Below are positions 36,220 to 45,179 of a DNA stretch of 64,000 nucleotides, piece after piece. The notes under the pieces were generated by a model. That model saw only the letters and a program-made list of their open reading frames with translations, did no database searches and was not told the DNA's origin. Source of the DNA: Leptospira haakeii (GTDB lineage Bacteria > Spirochaetota > Leptospiria > Leptospirales > Leptospiraceae); the NCBI RefSeq assembly GCF_002812045.1, contig NZ_NPEG01000002.1, positions 248,001 through 312,000 on the forward strand, in the 5' to 3' direction. Within the stretch, counting starts at the first letter, position 1; the number at the start of each line of letters is the position of its first letter. The position numbers and the translations under genes were made by a program.

Positions 36220-37764
36220 TTGAAACCCAAAAAAACATTCCAAGAACTCGGACTATCCGAGGACGTCTTAAACGCAGTATCCGATCTTGGATTTACTGAA
36301 CCTTCTTCCATTCAATCCGAAGCTATTCCACTCATTCTTTCTGGGAGAGACGTAATCGGTCATTCCCGTACTGGAACAGGTAAAACAGCCGCATTTGCAA
36401 TTCCAAGTTTAGAAATATTGGAAGAAGGAGAACAATCTCCACAAGTATTAGTACTCTGCCCAACCAGAGAATTGGTAGTCCAAGTCGCGGAAGAATATAG
36501 AAAATTAGGAAAATATAAAGAAGATTTCGAAGTAGCTGCAATCTATGGTGGAGACGATATCACCAAACAATTCAAGGCATTAAAAAGAAAACCACAAGTA
36601 ATCGTTGGAACTCCAGGAAGGACCATGGATCATATGGACCGCAAAACCTTGGTTCTAAATGGGATCAAAATGGTGATCCTGGACGAAGCGGACGAAATGT
36701 TAGATATGGGATTTTTAGAGGATATGGAAATCATCCTCGCAAAAGTTCCCGAAGAAAGACAAACAATCCTATTCTCCGCTACTCTTTCTGCAAAAGTAAT
36801 GGGAATTACTAAAAAATTCCAAGATTCTCCTAAGATCGTAGATGTCACAGGTGGAAAAGCGGACAGACCTAAGATCCAGCAGATCTATTTTGAAATGAGA
36901 GAAGGCCTTAAACCTGAGGCATTAATCCGTCTATTAGAGTTCCATAACCCAAAAGCTTCATTAGTATTTTGTAATACTAAAGTCAGAGTGGACGAAACAG
37001 TGGAATTTCTAAAATCCAAAGGAATATTCGCCGAAGGATTACACGGAGATCTTTCCCAAAATCAAAGGAACAAGGTGATGTCCGGATTCCGCTCTGGGCT
37101 TGTAACTGTTCTTGTGGCAACGGATGTGGCCGGAAGAGGGATCGACGTAAGCGATGTAGAAGCTGTAGTCAATTACGATATTCCTAGAGATTCTGAAGAC
37201 TATGTTCACCGTATAGGTAGAACAGGAAGAGCTGGAAGAAAAGGGCTCGCACTCAGTTTTGTTTCTAATAAAGACTTCAAAACATTACGCAAGATCAGAG
37301 AAGACCACGAATTTGAAATGGAACTCGGAAAAGTCCCTGATATTGCAGAACTCACTGAAAAGAAATTTTTAGAATTTTCTCATATAGTTAAGGAAGTTTC
37401 AGAAGAAGGAGATGTTTCTGAATATTCTAAACTTGTCAAAAAACTTACCTCGGAAGGAATTCCTGCAGAACGTTTAGCTGCGGCTCTATTCAAATTGGCC
37501 CTCGCAGAAAAGTCAGAAAAATTCGACGCAAGTACCCGTTTCGACCAAGACCAAAGGGGATTCAGAGAAAAAGAAGGTTCTTCTCGTAATGATCGTGACA
37601 GACGTTTTGGTGGAAAATCCAAACAAAAGGGAAAACGGGATCATAAGGATAAAAACCGAAACTCTAATCAATTCCATCGTGGTGGCGGCGGCAGCAGCGG
37701 TGGTGGAAGAAAAGGTTCTAACTCTGGTTCAGGCGGCCCTTCTCGCAAAAAAGGAAAACGTTAA
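36220..37764 (+). CDS. DEAD-box RNA helicase
   Basis: This is a 514-residue protein initiated by TTG at 36220, preceded by CAGGAG at good spacing. Motifs in order are the Q motif (FTEPSSIQSEAIP), SRTGTGKTAAF (Walker A), PTRELVVQV, GTPGR, VILDEADEML, FSAT, VATDVAGRGIDV and HRIGRTGRAGRKG. The C-terminal extension (about 440-514) is basic and then Gly/Ser/Lys-rich. This is an RNA-binding tail like those of DeaD/CshA helicases active in ribosome assembly and cold adaptation. A strong terminator follows. Confidence 0.95.
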   Translation: MKPKKTFQELGLSEDVLNAVSDLGFTEPSSIQSEAIPLILSGRDVIGHSRTGTGKTAAFAIPSLEILEEGEQSPQVLVLCPTRELVVQVAEEYRKLGKYKEDFEVAAIYGGDDITKQFKALKRKPQVIVGTPGRTMDHMDRKTLVLNGIKMVILDEADEMLDMGFLEDMEIILAKVPEERQTILFSATLSAKVMGITKKFQDSPKIVDVTGGKADRPKIQQIYFEMREGLKPEALIRLLEFHNPKASLVFCNTKVRVDETVEFLKSKGIFAEGLHGDLSQNQRNKVMSGFRSGLVTVLVATDVAGRGIDVSDVEAVVNYDIPRDSEDYVHRIGRTGRAGRKGLALSFVSNKDFKTLRKIREDHEFEMELGKVPDIAELTEKKFLEFSHIVKEVSEEGDVSEYSKLVKKLTSEGIPAERLAAALFKLALAEKSEKFDASTRFDQDQRGFREKEGSSRNDRDRRFGGKSKQKGKRDHKDKNRNSNQFHRGGGGSSGGGRKGSNSGSGGPSRKKGKR

Positions 37765-37783
37765 TTTTCTAAATTAAAACAAA

Positions 37784-37807
37784 AGACCCCGGATTTGTCC
37801 GGGGTCT
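37784..37807 (+). terminator. Terminator after the DEAD-box helicase gene
   Basis: AGACCCCGGA and TCCGGGGTCT form a perfect 10-bp stem with a TTTG loop, 20 bases past the stop. The following run (CTATAAAA) is poor in T on the plus strand, so strength relies on the stem. Confidence 0.75.
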
Positions 37808-37876
37808 CTATAAAATGGAAATTCTATCCTGGAATATGGTATCCTGAATTGTACCGAATTCCAAAAAGGAGTCAAA

Positions 37877-39229
37877 ATGGAATTTGCAATCGTATTACTC
37901 ACAGGTCTTCTGATAGGTTTTGGCCTAGCATTCTTCTTGGCAAAGGCTCTCTATTCCAAAGAGTCTGGGATCAATCCGAATGAGCACGAAAAGTTAAAAT
38001 TAGAAAGAGCGGGACTTCTCACATCTGAACAAAGATCCAAGGAAAGGATCCAGCAGTTAGAAAAAGAATTTAAAGAGAATTCTGAAAAAACGGAAAAAGC
38101 AATCGGCTATTACCAAGCCATGAAAAAGGAATCCGATCTTTTAAAAGAAAGATTGGAGAACCAAAAGAAAGAATTCGAAGATCTAATGTCCAAGTTAGAC
38201 GAAAAATTTAAACATGCAGCCAATCAGGCGCTGTTAGATAATTCCCAAAAATTCAACCAGCAAACTCACGAAAAGATGAATGACCTACTTCGTCCTTTTA
38301 AGGAAGAAATAGAAAAGTTCGGAGTAAAAGTAGAACTTTCCCATAAAGAGCATAAGGACGATACGGCAAACTTAAAGGCTCAAATCAATAATCTATTAGA
38401 AATGAATAAAACACTTTCTGAAGACGCCAAAAGTCTAGCGTCCGCTCTGAAAGGAAATTCAAAAACACAAGGAGACTGGGGAGAAGGAATACTCGAAAAT
38501 ATTCTCCAAAACAGCGGCCTTGTAAAAGGAAGAGAATATACCGCCCAGGAATCCATACAAACTGAAGACGGAAGACTAAGACCGGATATAGTCGTCAAAC
38601 TTCCTTCTGGAAAATCAATCGTGATAGACTCTAAGGTTTCTCTAACCGCTTACGTGGAATATGCTTCTGCAGAATCGGAAGATATAAAAAAAGCAGCACT
38701 ACAAAGACATCTCAAAAGTTTGTATGAACATGTTTCCGGATTATACAAGAAAAATTATCAATCCTTGTATGGGATAGAATCTCTGGACTTTGTGTTGATG
38801 TTCCTACCGGTGGAACCTTCTTATTACGAAGCTGTTCGAACAGATCCTAAATTTTTAGAAGATGCATACGCAAAAAACATTCTGATCGTCACTCCTTCTA
38901 CCCTGATGGTTTCCTTAAAGATGGTCGCCAATCTTTGGAGAAAGGAAAAACAAAACAAAAACTCGGAACAGATCGCAGAAGAATCCGGTAAGATGTACGA
39001 CAAGATCGTAGAGATAGTTACCGCATTAGAAGTTTTAGGCAAATCTTTGGATAAGTCTAAGGACAACTATGACGCTGTTCTCGGAAAATTAAAATCCGGC
39101 AGAGGGAATCTTTTAGGAAGAGCGGAGAATATTCGAAAACTAGGAGCAAAAGTCCGTAAGTCATTAGATTCTGCTTCTGAGGATTCCCAAGAAGATGCAG
39201 AGGAAACTTTGTTTTTAAACGGAGAATGA
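37877..39229 (+). CDS. rmuC: DNA recombination protein RmuC
   Basis: This is a 450-residue protein. An N-terminal transmembrane helix (about 3-22) is followed by a long coiled coil (about 38-190, LKLERAGLLTSEQRSKERIQ and following). The RmuC nuclease-like domain (about 195-400) contains GNSKTQGDWGEGILENIL, the metal-type LRPDIVVKLPSGKSIVIDSK and LDFVLMFLPVEPSYYEA. RmuC family members limit recombination at inverted repeats. The ATG at 37877 follows AAAAAGGAG. Confidence 0.93.
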   Translation: MEFAIVLLTGLLIGFGLAFFLAKALYSKESGINPNEHEKLKLERAGLLTSEQRSKERIQQLEKEFKENSEKTEKAIGYYQAMKKESDLLKERLENQKKEFEDLMSKLDEKFKHAANQALLDNSQKFNQQTHEKMNDLLRPFKEEIEKFGVKVELSHKEHKDDTANLKAQINNLLEMNKTLSEDAKSLASALKGNSKTQGDWGEGILENILQNSGLVKGREYTAQESIQTEDGRLRPDIVVKLPSGKSIVIDSKVSLTAYVEYASAESEDIKKAALQRHLKSLYEHVSGLYKKNYQSLYGIESLDFVLMFLPVEPSYYEAVRTDPKFLEDAYAKNILIVTPSTLMVSLKMVANLWRKEKQNKNSEQIAEESGKMYDKIVEIVTALEVLGKSLDKSKDNYDAVLGKLKSGRGNLLGRAENIRKLGAKVRKSLDSASEDSQEDAEETLFLNGE

Positions 39230-39236
39230 TCTAATG

Positions 39237-41318
39237 TTAAGCTAGATCCGGACCGGGCTGTACTTTAATATTGGAAGCGTAAATTTGTTCAGTGCAACGT
39301 TTTAAGTATAAGTTCGCGGCCCTGTCTCCGGAGTAAATCCTCAAAGCCTCTCTAAAAGATTCTCCTGAATCTAGATATTTCCCGTAATAAAACAGCTCGA
39401 CTCCCCTTTCAAAATTACTTTTGGATTTCAGGAATGCTTCTTTTTCCGTTTTAGTTAAATGATCTCCGAGTTCATAAATCGCTCTATGTTCGGCTTTTCC
39501 TCTAAACTTAAGTTTGTCCAATTTACGAAGTAAAAAAGTGTTCGGAGATTTTAATTTAGAATACGTATCTTCACTGATCAATATGCTGGAACCGTAATAT
39601 TTATTCAAAGTTTCTAACTTAGAGGCAAGATGAACTGCGTCAGAGATCACTGTACTTTCCATACGATCTCCGGAGCCCACAAGTCCCATCATCAAGGAAC
39701 CGGTATGTATCCCTATTCCAACGCCAATCGCACGATTTCCTTGGTCCATTCTTCTTTGGTTATAATCCAAAATACGATTTTGCATAGAGATAGCGGCATT
39801 CACTGCATCGTCGGAACTTTCGGGAAAGAGAGCCATGATTGCATCGCCGAAATACTTATCCACAAAGCCATGATTGGAATGAATAAGAGGTTCCATCTCA
39901 GAAATATAAGAATTTAATAATTCGAAACTTTCCTTAGAATCCAGGCTTTCTGAAATTTCGGTAAATGACCTAATATCCGCGAATAAGATGGTCATCTCCT
40001 TTTTGATCTGATCTCCAGGTCTCATATCCTCCAGATTTCCTTTTCCTAAAAATTCCAAAAAGCTGATAGGAACAAATCTGCTGTAAGTTTCGTTCAAACG
40101 TTGCAGGCGATCTGAAAGTTTTTCCTTCTCTCTATATAGATCCCTGTATCTGGAAGAAAGAATGAATGTCTGGGTAAGAATCGCCACAAACAATCCGATC
40201 GGAATAATAAATCTTGCGAATATGATCTGTCTAGCGGCTAGCATATCGAAGATCCCGGCCAAGATCAAAGCCAAGATCGCAAATCCGATAACAAGGGAAT
40301 ATTGTTCTTTGTGGATGATTGCCCTAAAAAGCACCACAATTGCAAATGCCACCCCTCCTAAAAATACATATTGAAAATAAGGGACCGGCAAAGAAGGAAT
40401 CGGAAAAGGGAAAAGTGTACTTAATAAAAATGTAAATGAGATTAGATAAAATAATAACATCCATTTTCGAGGAAAATACGCCGGAAACGAATGCCTTAGA
40501 AAATGAAGTCCCAAAGGCAAAGCAGCATACATAGTCAGATATTCCAAATTCATGGATAGAGGATACTCTACCCAAGGAAAATAGAATTGGATCAGTTTTT
40601 CCTCAGTCACGAATATACGGAGGAATAAACAAAAACAGAATAATGCAAATACGAGAGGAGTTCGATCCTGTCTTCTCAGAAAGAAAAGACCAAGGTGATA
40701 GATTGTGGACATGAAAAAAAGCCCGGATAAAAAGAGATCCCAATCCCTAAGTATTAGAGTTTCTTTATAAAGTGCCGTTGCGTCTCCGAAACGGATATCG
40801 AACCAAAGTCCTGTCAACCTATGATGAAAATTAGAAATTTTGAAACTAATATCCACTTCCTTAGTGGACTCGTCCCATTCATAATAAACCGGCCTATTAT
40901 CAGGAACACTTGTCTCAAAACTAGTTCCCGGTTTTCCAGAACTACCGGCAGAAACACCATTGATCAAAATTTCGAAAGCAGTTGCCTGGTGTTTGGAATA
41001 GATCGCTAATCGCCCGTGTTTCTCCGGAAGAAGTATTTTTAACTTAAGAAGTGCATAACCGGTGCCAGGCCAAACCCCAGGGATTTTTCGGAACTCTGGA
41101 GATTTTTCAATATTAGGATCAGGCTGGAATGTATTCGGGAAAAAAGACCAATCTCCCTGCAAATTAAATGTGGGAGTAGACCTATAATCCCAATGGGTTA
41201 AATCTAAAATCCCTTTTTGAGCAACTGGTGCATCCGCAGAGGAGCAAGAAACTAAGAAGATACAGAAAATTATAGAAAGTAAATATTGAAATCGGAAAGC
41301 TGTCGGCTCAGGATCCAT
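39237..41318 (-). CDS. 7TM-DISM receptor with class III adenylate/guanylate cyclase domain
   Basis: This is a 693-residue protein. The signal has lipobox-like FLVSC (Cys about 25). An extracytoplasmic jelly-roll 7TMR-DISMED2 domain (about 35-175) is followed by seven helices (about 195-400), a coiled linker, the cyclase domain (about 440-615) and a short TPR-like tail. The metal aspartates (ILFADIRS and FGDAIMALF) and a substrate Lys (VDKYFG) are present. The transition-state pair, usually N-x3-R, is H563 and K567 (DAVHLASKLE; codons 39630-39632 and 39618-39620). Activity may be altered or lost. Confidence 0.9.
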   Translation of the reverse strand: MDPEPTAFRFQYLLSIIFCIFLVSCSSADAPVAQKGILDLTHWDYRSTPTFNLQGDWSFFPNTFQPDPNIEKSPEFRKIPGVWPGTGYALLKLKILLPEKHGRLAIYSKHQATAFEILINGVSAGSSGKPGTSFETSVPDNRPVYYEWDESTKEVDISFKISNFHHRLTGLWFDIRFGDATALYKETLILRDWDLFLSGLFFMSTIYHLGLFFLRRQDRTPLVFALFCFCLFLRIFVTEEKLIQFYFPWVEYPLSMNLEYLTMYAALPLGLHFLRHSFPAYFPRKWMLLFYLISFTFLLSTLFPFPIPSLPVPYFQYVFLGGVAFAIVVLFRAIIHKEQYSLVIGFAILALILAGIFDMLAARQIIFARFIIPIGLFVAILTQTFILSSRYRDLYREKEKLSDRLQRLNETYSRFVPISFLEFLGKGNLEDMRPGDQIKKEMTILFADIRSFTEISESLDSKESFELLNSYISEMEPLIHSNHGFVDKYFGDAIMALFPESSDDAVNAAISMQNRILDYNQRRMDQGNRAIGVGIGIHTGSLMMGLVGSGDRMESTVISDAVHLASKLETLNKYYGSSILISEDTYSKLKSPNTFLLRKLDKLKFRGKAEHRAIYELGDHLTKTEKEAFLKSKSNFERGVELFYYGKYLDSGESFREALRIYSGDRAANLYLKRCTEQIYASNIKVQPGPDLA

Positions 41319-41423
41319 CGTTTTTATCCGCTCATTGGTCTATGAAAACGACAACTTTGTCAAGATAATATGAATCTCCTTTTTTTTCTTTACCCTTTTC
41401 GGTAGAAAACTAACGTAATTCAA

Positions 41424-42392
41424 ATGTTTCGAAACCGTTTCAAAATATCTGTAATTCTCTTAACCCTGTTTAGTATCCTCATAAACTGTGGAGATAGTTT
41501 AAGAGGTAAACCCACTCCGGCAATTCCAGAACTGGCAGGATTTTACGTAAATGAAAGATCCAAAGAATGGTTTGAAAACGGAAAAATCAAAATACAAACT
41601 CTTTGGATCCGACGCACCGCAAAAGGAGAGATGGAATTCAACCATCAAATATTAACAAGACTCCAATTTAGCGTGAGCGAGAACAGAGAGGAGTTAAAAG
41701 TTAAAACTGGAAAACTTCTAACTAGCGATAAGGAACTTTTATTTTTTGAAACGAATGGTAAAGAGTTCCATAGGAATTATCACGGCCAAAATTCGCCGGA
41801 TCCTAAAAGTTGGGCGGTCCGTTCTTTCGGACCTTTTATGAAAGTAAAAGATTTCAACAAATTAATAGGAGAAGGAACCGGAAGATCCGCAGAACTTGCC
41901 CAAGACAAAAACTCCATCGTATTCTCTAACGGAGACGTTTATAGAAGGATAGGAAATCCGCTCTTAGGTAGAATCTCCATCAATCTAGGAAAATTTAAAA
42001 AAACCATAGATAACGAAGTTGCTGGAGTAATATTATATCCTTTAGATGCGGACGCGTTTCCTCAAACAGAAGGAAAACAAAACTTCTTCGCATTATTTTC
42101 CACAACAGATAATATAGTTGCAGGAACTCCAATCAAGATCGCTGAATTTCCTGGCCAAGTACAAGAAGTTTTCGAACATGTAGCCGTGGTAGAATTGAAT
42201 AAAATGAAACCTGGGATTGTTGCACCTAGTATCCAAAAGTTCTCTTCTATAATTCTAGACGGAGTTGTGGATACTAAAACAATATCCCAAAAAGAGAGCA
42301 CTGACGAACTCATCCGAAGATTAAAACAGGACCCGAATGTTTCTAAAGAGGAACTGATCCGAGAACTGGAAAAACTTAAAAACAAAGAGTAA
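41424..42392 (+). CDS. Lipoprotein of unknown function
   Basis: This is a 322-residue protein with a signal and lipobox (SILINCGD, Cys about 23). The mature N-terminal half is beta-rich with repeated charged strands (MEFNHQILTRLQFSVSE). A middle region has GRISINLGKFKKTIDNEVAG and LSTTDN-like segments, and the C-terminus is a helical charged tail (about 290-322). I do not recognise the family. It is divergent from the cyclase, with about 105 bases between starts, so shared control is possible. Confidence 0.75.
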   Translation: MFRNRFKISVILLTLFSILINCGDSLRGKPTPAIPELAGFYVNERSKEWFENGKIKIQTLWIRRTAKGEMEFNHQILTRLQFSVSENREELKVKTGKLLTSDKELLFFETNGKEFHRNYHGQNSPDPKSWAVRSFGPFMKVKDFNKLIGEGTGRSAELAQDKNSIVFSNGDVYRRIGNPLLGRISINLGKFKKTIDNEVAGVILYPLDADAFPQTEGKQNFFALFSTTDNIVAGTPIKIAEFPGQVQEVFEHVAVVELNKMKPGIVAPSIQKFSSIILDGVVDTKTISQKESTDELIRRLKQDPNVSKEELIRELEKLKNKE

Positions 42393-42451
42393 CTCACTCG
42401 CGAAGTTAATGAGCCTGAACCATTTTGGAAAGGCTCTTTGGACCTTCTCTG

Positions 42452-43318
42452 CTATTTCCTAGAAAGTATCTGCAGTCCAGTTACCATATCTTTTCTTTTT
42501 CCGCCTAAAATGGAAAAGAAAGCCTCATCAAAATCTTCTACCACCTTCACTGCTTGTTTTAGGACCTTCTGTCCTTCCGAAGTTGTTTTCACTAATTTTG
42601 CACGGGTATCAGTTTCATGAGAGATACGTTTTACTAACTTTTTGGACTCAAGAGTCCGAAGAACCGTAGAAGTAGTCATAGGATCCGTTTTAGCTCGATC
42701 CGCAATTTTGATCTGAGTGGTTTCCTCTTCGTGGAGTTCCAACCAATGTGTAACTGCTAAAAGAACGAATTGAGCATGGGTGAGATCCAAAGGTTCCAAA
42801 ACCTTTCGGATCTCTCTCTGCCAAAGATTCGTGACCTGCCATAACAAAAATCCAGGACTATCGTCGGATTTATCGTATCTGAATATTTTGTCCTTCGACA
42901 CTTCTTCCATCCTTTCCGATATTAGTTCGAAATCTTTCGAACCGATTTCCAGAAAACCAAACCGAAACGGAAAGCCCCAGGATTTTTTATTTTTGATAAA
43001 ATCCAAAGATGAAACCAAAGGTAAAATATCCGCTTCCTGAGTAGGAAAATATTTAACGTTCCTTCTGAAAGGACAGAAATCTGCGCTCATTTGGAAAGGA
43101 TAGATAGAATCATCCTCTATCTGCCCAAGTGAAGTGAATTTTCGATAAGGAGTTTTAGATCCGAAGTTTTCTTTAGATGAATACACCAAGACCCAATCCC
43201 CCTTTTTCATTCTTGCGAGAGGCGCTTTTTTTCCATGACAGGCTTGGACAATCCCTTGAGACGTTCCTAGGGTGGAATGCTCCTTGGAAGCGACAACGAT
43301 CCAGTACTTCGAGCTCAT
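42452..43318 (-). CDS. EVE domain-MarR regulator fusion
   Basis: This is a 288-residue protein from the ATG at 43318, which overlaps the upstream stop (ATGA). Residues about 1-145 form an EVE (PUA-like, UPF0310) domain: KYWIVVASKEHSTLGTSQGI, CHGKKAPLARMKKGDWVLVY, SLGQIEDDSIYPFQMSADFC and FRFGFLEIGSKDF. Residues about 150-288 form a MarR-type winged helix: LDLTHAQFVLLAVTHWLELH, IADRAKTDPMTTSTVLRTLE and the wing KRISHETDTRAKLVKTT. EVE domains bind modified bases or small ligands, so the fusion may couple ligand sensing to DNA binding. It is second in an operon with the SRPBCC gene. Confidence 0.9.
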   Translation of the reverse strand: MSSKYWIVVASKEHSTLGTSQGIVQACHGKKAPLARMKKGDWVLVYSSKENFGSKTPYRKFTSLGQIEDDSIYPFQMSADFCPFRRNVKYFPTQEADILPLVSSLDFIKNKKSWGFPFRFGFLEIGSKDFELISERMEEVSKDKIFRYDKSDDSPGFLLWQVTNLWQREIRKVLEPLDLTHAQFVLLAVTHWLELHEEETTQIKIADRAKTDPMTTSTVLRTLESKKLVKRISHETDTRAKLVKTTSEGQKVLKQAVKVVEDFDEAFFSILGGKRKDMVTGLQILSRK

Positions 43319-43740
43319 CCGATTTCCTTCCTGACCAATTCGGAAAATTTGCGGATCTCTTCTTCCATTCCTTTTGCCTGTTCTTCTCCCAGGATTTTTT
43401 TCCAAAGAAAGCCAAGAGGCCCGGAAATACTCAACTCCACCTTGATCTCAGTTCCGTCTTGGTTCGGCTTAAAAAAATGCAAAAATTTCATTTTGGCCCC
43501 AGGAAGGTAGGTCACGTCCCCGAATACGAATGGTTTTTCGGATTCAGTGATCAAAACCTTACAGGCAAATCCTCCGCGAGGTTTCAGCACAAATTCCTTA
43601 CCTACGGAAACTTCTCCTTCTATCTTAGTCCATTCTATATCAGAATCCCATTTGGACCAATTGGAAACGTCAGATCTGGCTTCCCAAAGTGATTTTGCAT
43701 CTATCCCTTTTACTGTTGTATTATACTCATACTTCCACAT
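43315..43740 (-). CDS. SRPBCC (START-like) family protein
   Basis: This is a 141-residue protein from the ATG at 43740, preceded by GGAGGAA. An in-frame ATG at 43764 is closer to the operators and lacks a good site. The helix-grip fold pattern is present: a first strand (YEYNTTVKGIDAKSLWEARS), SNWSKWDSDIEWTKIEG, the hydrophobic cavity strands, and a long C-terminal helix (about 112-138, EEQAKGMEEEIRKFSELVRK). Members bind lipids, polyketides or other hydrophobic ligands. It is coupled to the EVE-MarR gene by ATGA, so they probably act on one signal. Confidence 0.85.
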   Translation of the reverse strand: MWKYEYNTTVKGIDAKSLWEARSDVSNWSKWDSDIEWTKIEGEVSVGKEFVLKPRGGFACKVLITESEKPFVFGDVTYLPGAKMKFLHFFKPNQDGTEIKVELSISGPLGFLWKKILGEEQAKGMEEEIRKFSELVRKEIG

Positions 43741-43754
43741 TTTATTCCTCCAGA

Positions 43755-43835
43755 TAATAAGCACACTTACTATCTGGATATCCTATATAATAAGTGCACA
43801 TATTATGCAAGCATTTTAATAAGCATACTTACTAT
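43755..43835. promoter_or_regulatory. Three-site operator region of the SRPBCC/EVE-MarR operon
   Basis: Two near-identical 19-mers lie at 43755-43773 and 43817-43835 (18 of 19 bases equal). Each contains TAAG-N4-CTTA (TAAGCACACTTA and TAAGCATACTTA). A third related box, TAATAAGTGCACATATTAT, lies between them at 43788-43806. Start-to-start steps are 33 and 29 bases, about three helical turns, consistent with same-face binding. The region is directly upstream of the ATG at 43740. Autoregulation by the operon's MarR protein is the obvious inference. Confidence 0.8.
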
Positions 43836-43844
43836 ATCGGGAAT

Positions 43845-43870
43845 AAAAAAAACGCCTCCAAATGGAGGCG
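43845..43870 (-). terminator. Terminator of the secreted lipase gene
   Basis: On the minus strand CGCCTCCA-TT-TGGAGGCG (43853-43870) is followed by eight T residues. It lies 30 bases past the stop of the lipase at 43901. Confidence 0.9.
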
Positions 43871-43900
43871 CATCCTATTTTACGAGATCGAAACTGTCTT

Positions 43901-44821
43901 TTATTGATTACTTTTTGCGTTAGAAGCCATTTTTAAGTAATAACCGTTAGTATCATACCAAGCTTGTCCTAGGTATAATGCGTTAGTTGCTTCTAAGTGG
44001 TCTACACCTGTAGTTAAAACTCCATAAGAAGGACCACCTTTCCAGGTTCCCCATCTTTGAGAATCATCAGGAACTACACCGTCATTCCATACACTCATTC
44101 CATAGAAAGGTGCTCCGATGGAACAAATAGGTGCAAGAAGTCCCATTGCAGGGTGCTGGATAAGATCATTACCGATCATATAAGATCCGTAAGAGAAATA
44201 CTTAACTCCAGAAGCATTCGGAACGCTTGCATTAAATGAGGTAGCACCGCTTACGGTCAGAAGTTTTAATGCAGCAACTGCATTTTGGCTAGATTGTCCG
44301 TAAACAACTCCCACCAAAGTATTCACTACTGTTCCTACATAAGGAAGTGCCCAATTCGGGATCACAGCTTCTATCACGCTCGCAACCGGACTTCCTTTGT
44401 GAGGAGTATTGATTGTGGTTAGAGTTGCTACTTTACTTGCAAAACTTAAGTTAGATACTAAGTATCTTGCGTCCAATCCACCTTGAGAATGTCCGAGGAT
44501 ATGGACTTTTCCGGTGTAATTATTAGCTGCCATTGCAGTTTGGATCGCAGTTTTCAACTGAGCAGCTCTCGCTGCAGAAGAGTTTGTGGCTGTTACAGTA
44601 GGAGTGAGAACAGTGGCTCCTTGGGATTGAAGATAAGCTGCGTTTCCGCCCCAATAATCAACAATACCAGTAGATTTACCCCAACCGAAAATACCATGAG
44701 TCAATACGATTGGATAAGCTCCTGCAAGAGGTTTACTTGAAGAACCTCCACCAGACGCGCTCACTGCTCCCGCTGCTAGGAATAGAACCCCAGCTACCAT
44801 TAACTTTGCTCTTTTTAACAT
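43901..44821 (-). CDS. Secreted triacylglycerol lipase, alpha/beta hydrolase
   Basis: This is a 306-residue protein with a signal peptide (1-22). The mature enzyme resembles Pseudomonas/Burkholderia family I lipases. YPIVLTHGIFGWGKSTGIVDYW gives the oxyanion loop region, and HILGHSQGGLDARYL contains the nucleophile Ser in GHSQGG. NDGVVPDDSQRWG contains the acid Asp, and VDHLEATN the catalytic His. Family I lipases usually need a Lif foldase gene beside them. None is visible here. The gene is monocistronic, with its own terminator. Confidence 0.9.
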   Translation of the reverse strand: MLKRAKLMVAGVLFLAAGAVSASGGGSSSKPLAGAYPIVLTHGIFGWGKSTGIVDYWGGNAAYLQSQGATVLTPTVTATNSSAARAAQLKTAIQTAMAANNYTGKVHILGHSQGGLDARYLVSNLSFASKVATLTTINTPHKGSPVASVIEAVIPNWALPYVGTVVNTLVGVVYGQSSQNAVAALKLLTVSGATSFNASVPNASGVKYFSYGSYMIGNDLIQHPAMGLLAPICSIGAPFYGMSVWNDGVVPDDSQRWGTWKGGPSYGVLTTGVDHLEATNALYLGQAWYDTNGYYLKMASNAKSNQ

Positions 44822-45179
44822 TCTCCTTAACCCTCTTCTTTTAAACTATTCTCTCTACGGATCTCACTTCCCGGGCTTTGCCTCTTTTGGAAGGAGTTCT
44901 TTTTATATATAACAAACAATCGATTTAAATATTTAATTTCGAACGTTCGCTATTTGAACCTTTGTACACCTCTTCTGTGTCTCCGGCCCACAAAGGGAAT
45001 TATAGAACAGTGTTAAATTGTCAATTGAGAAAATAAGAGAATTATAAGTGTAAGTGAAAAAATAATCTTAAATCGATCGTTCAATCAAAAATAAAGATAG
45101 AGAATATTCTAAAATTATAATATGTTTTATACCATTTGGTGTAGAGATAATTCTGTAGCGATTGATACAGTGCTTAATT
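44822..45179. other. AT-rich non-coding spacer
   Basis: There is no convincing gene in these 358 bases. The part next to the lipase contains its leader. A perfect palindrome CGAACGTTCG lies at 44940-44949. The rest is AT-rich with no clear dyad or terminator. Confidence 0.5.

Noticed and set aside
44940..44949. CGAACGTTCG palindrome as a LexA site
   Set aside because: It does not match the TTTG-N5-CAAA pattern reported for Leptospira LexA, and the nearby lipase has no link to DNA damage.
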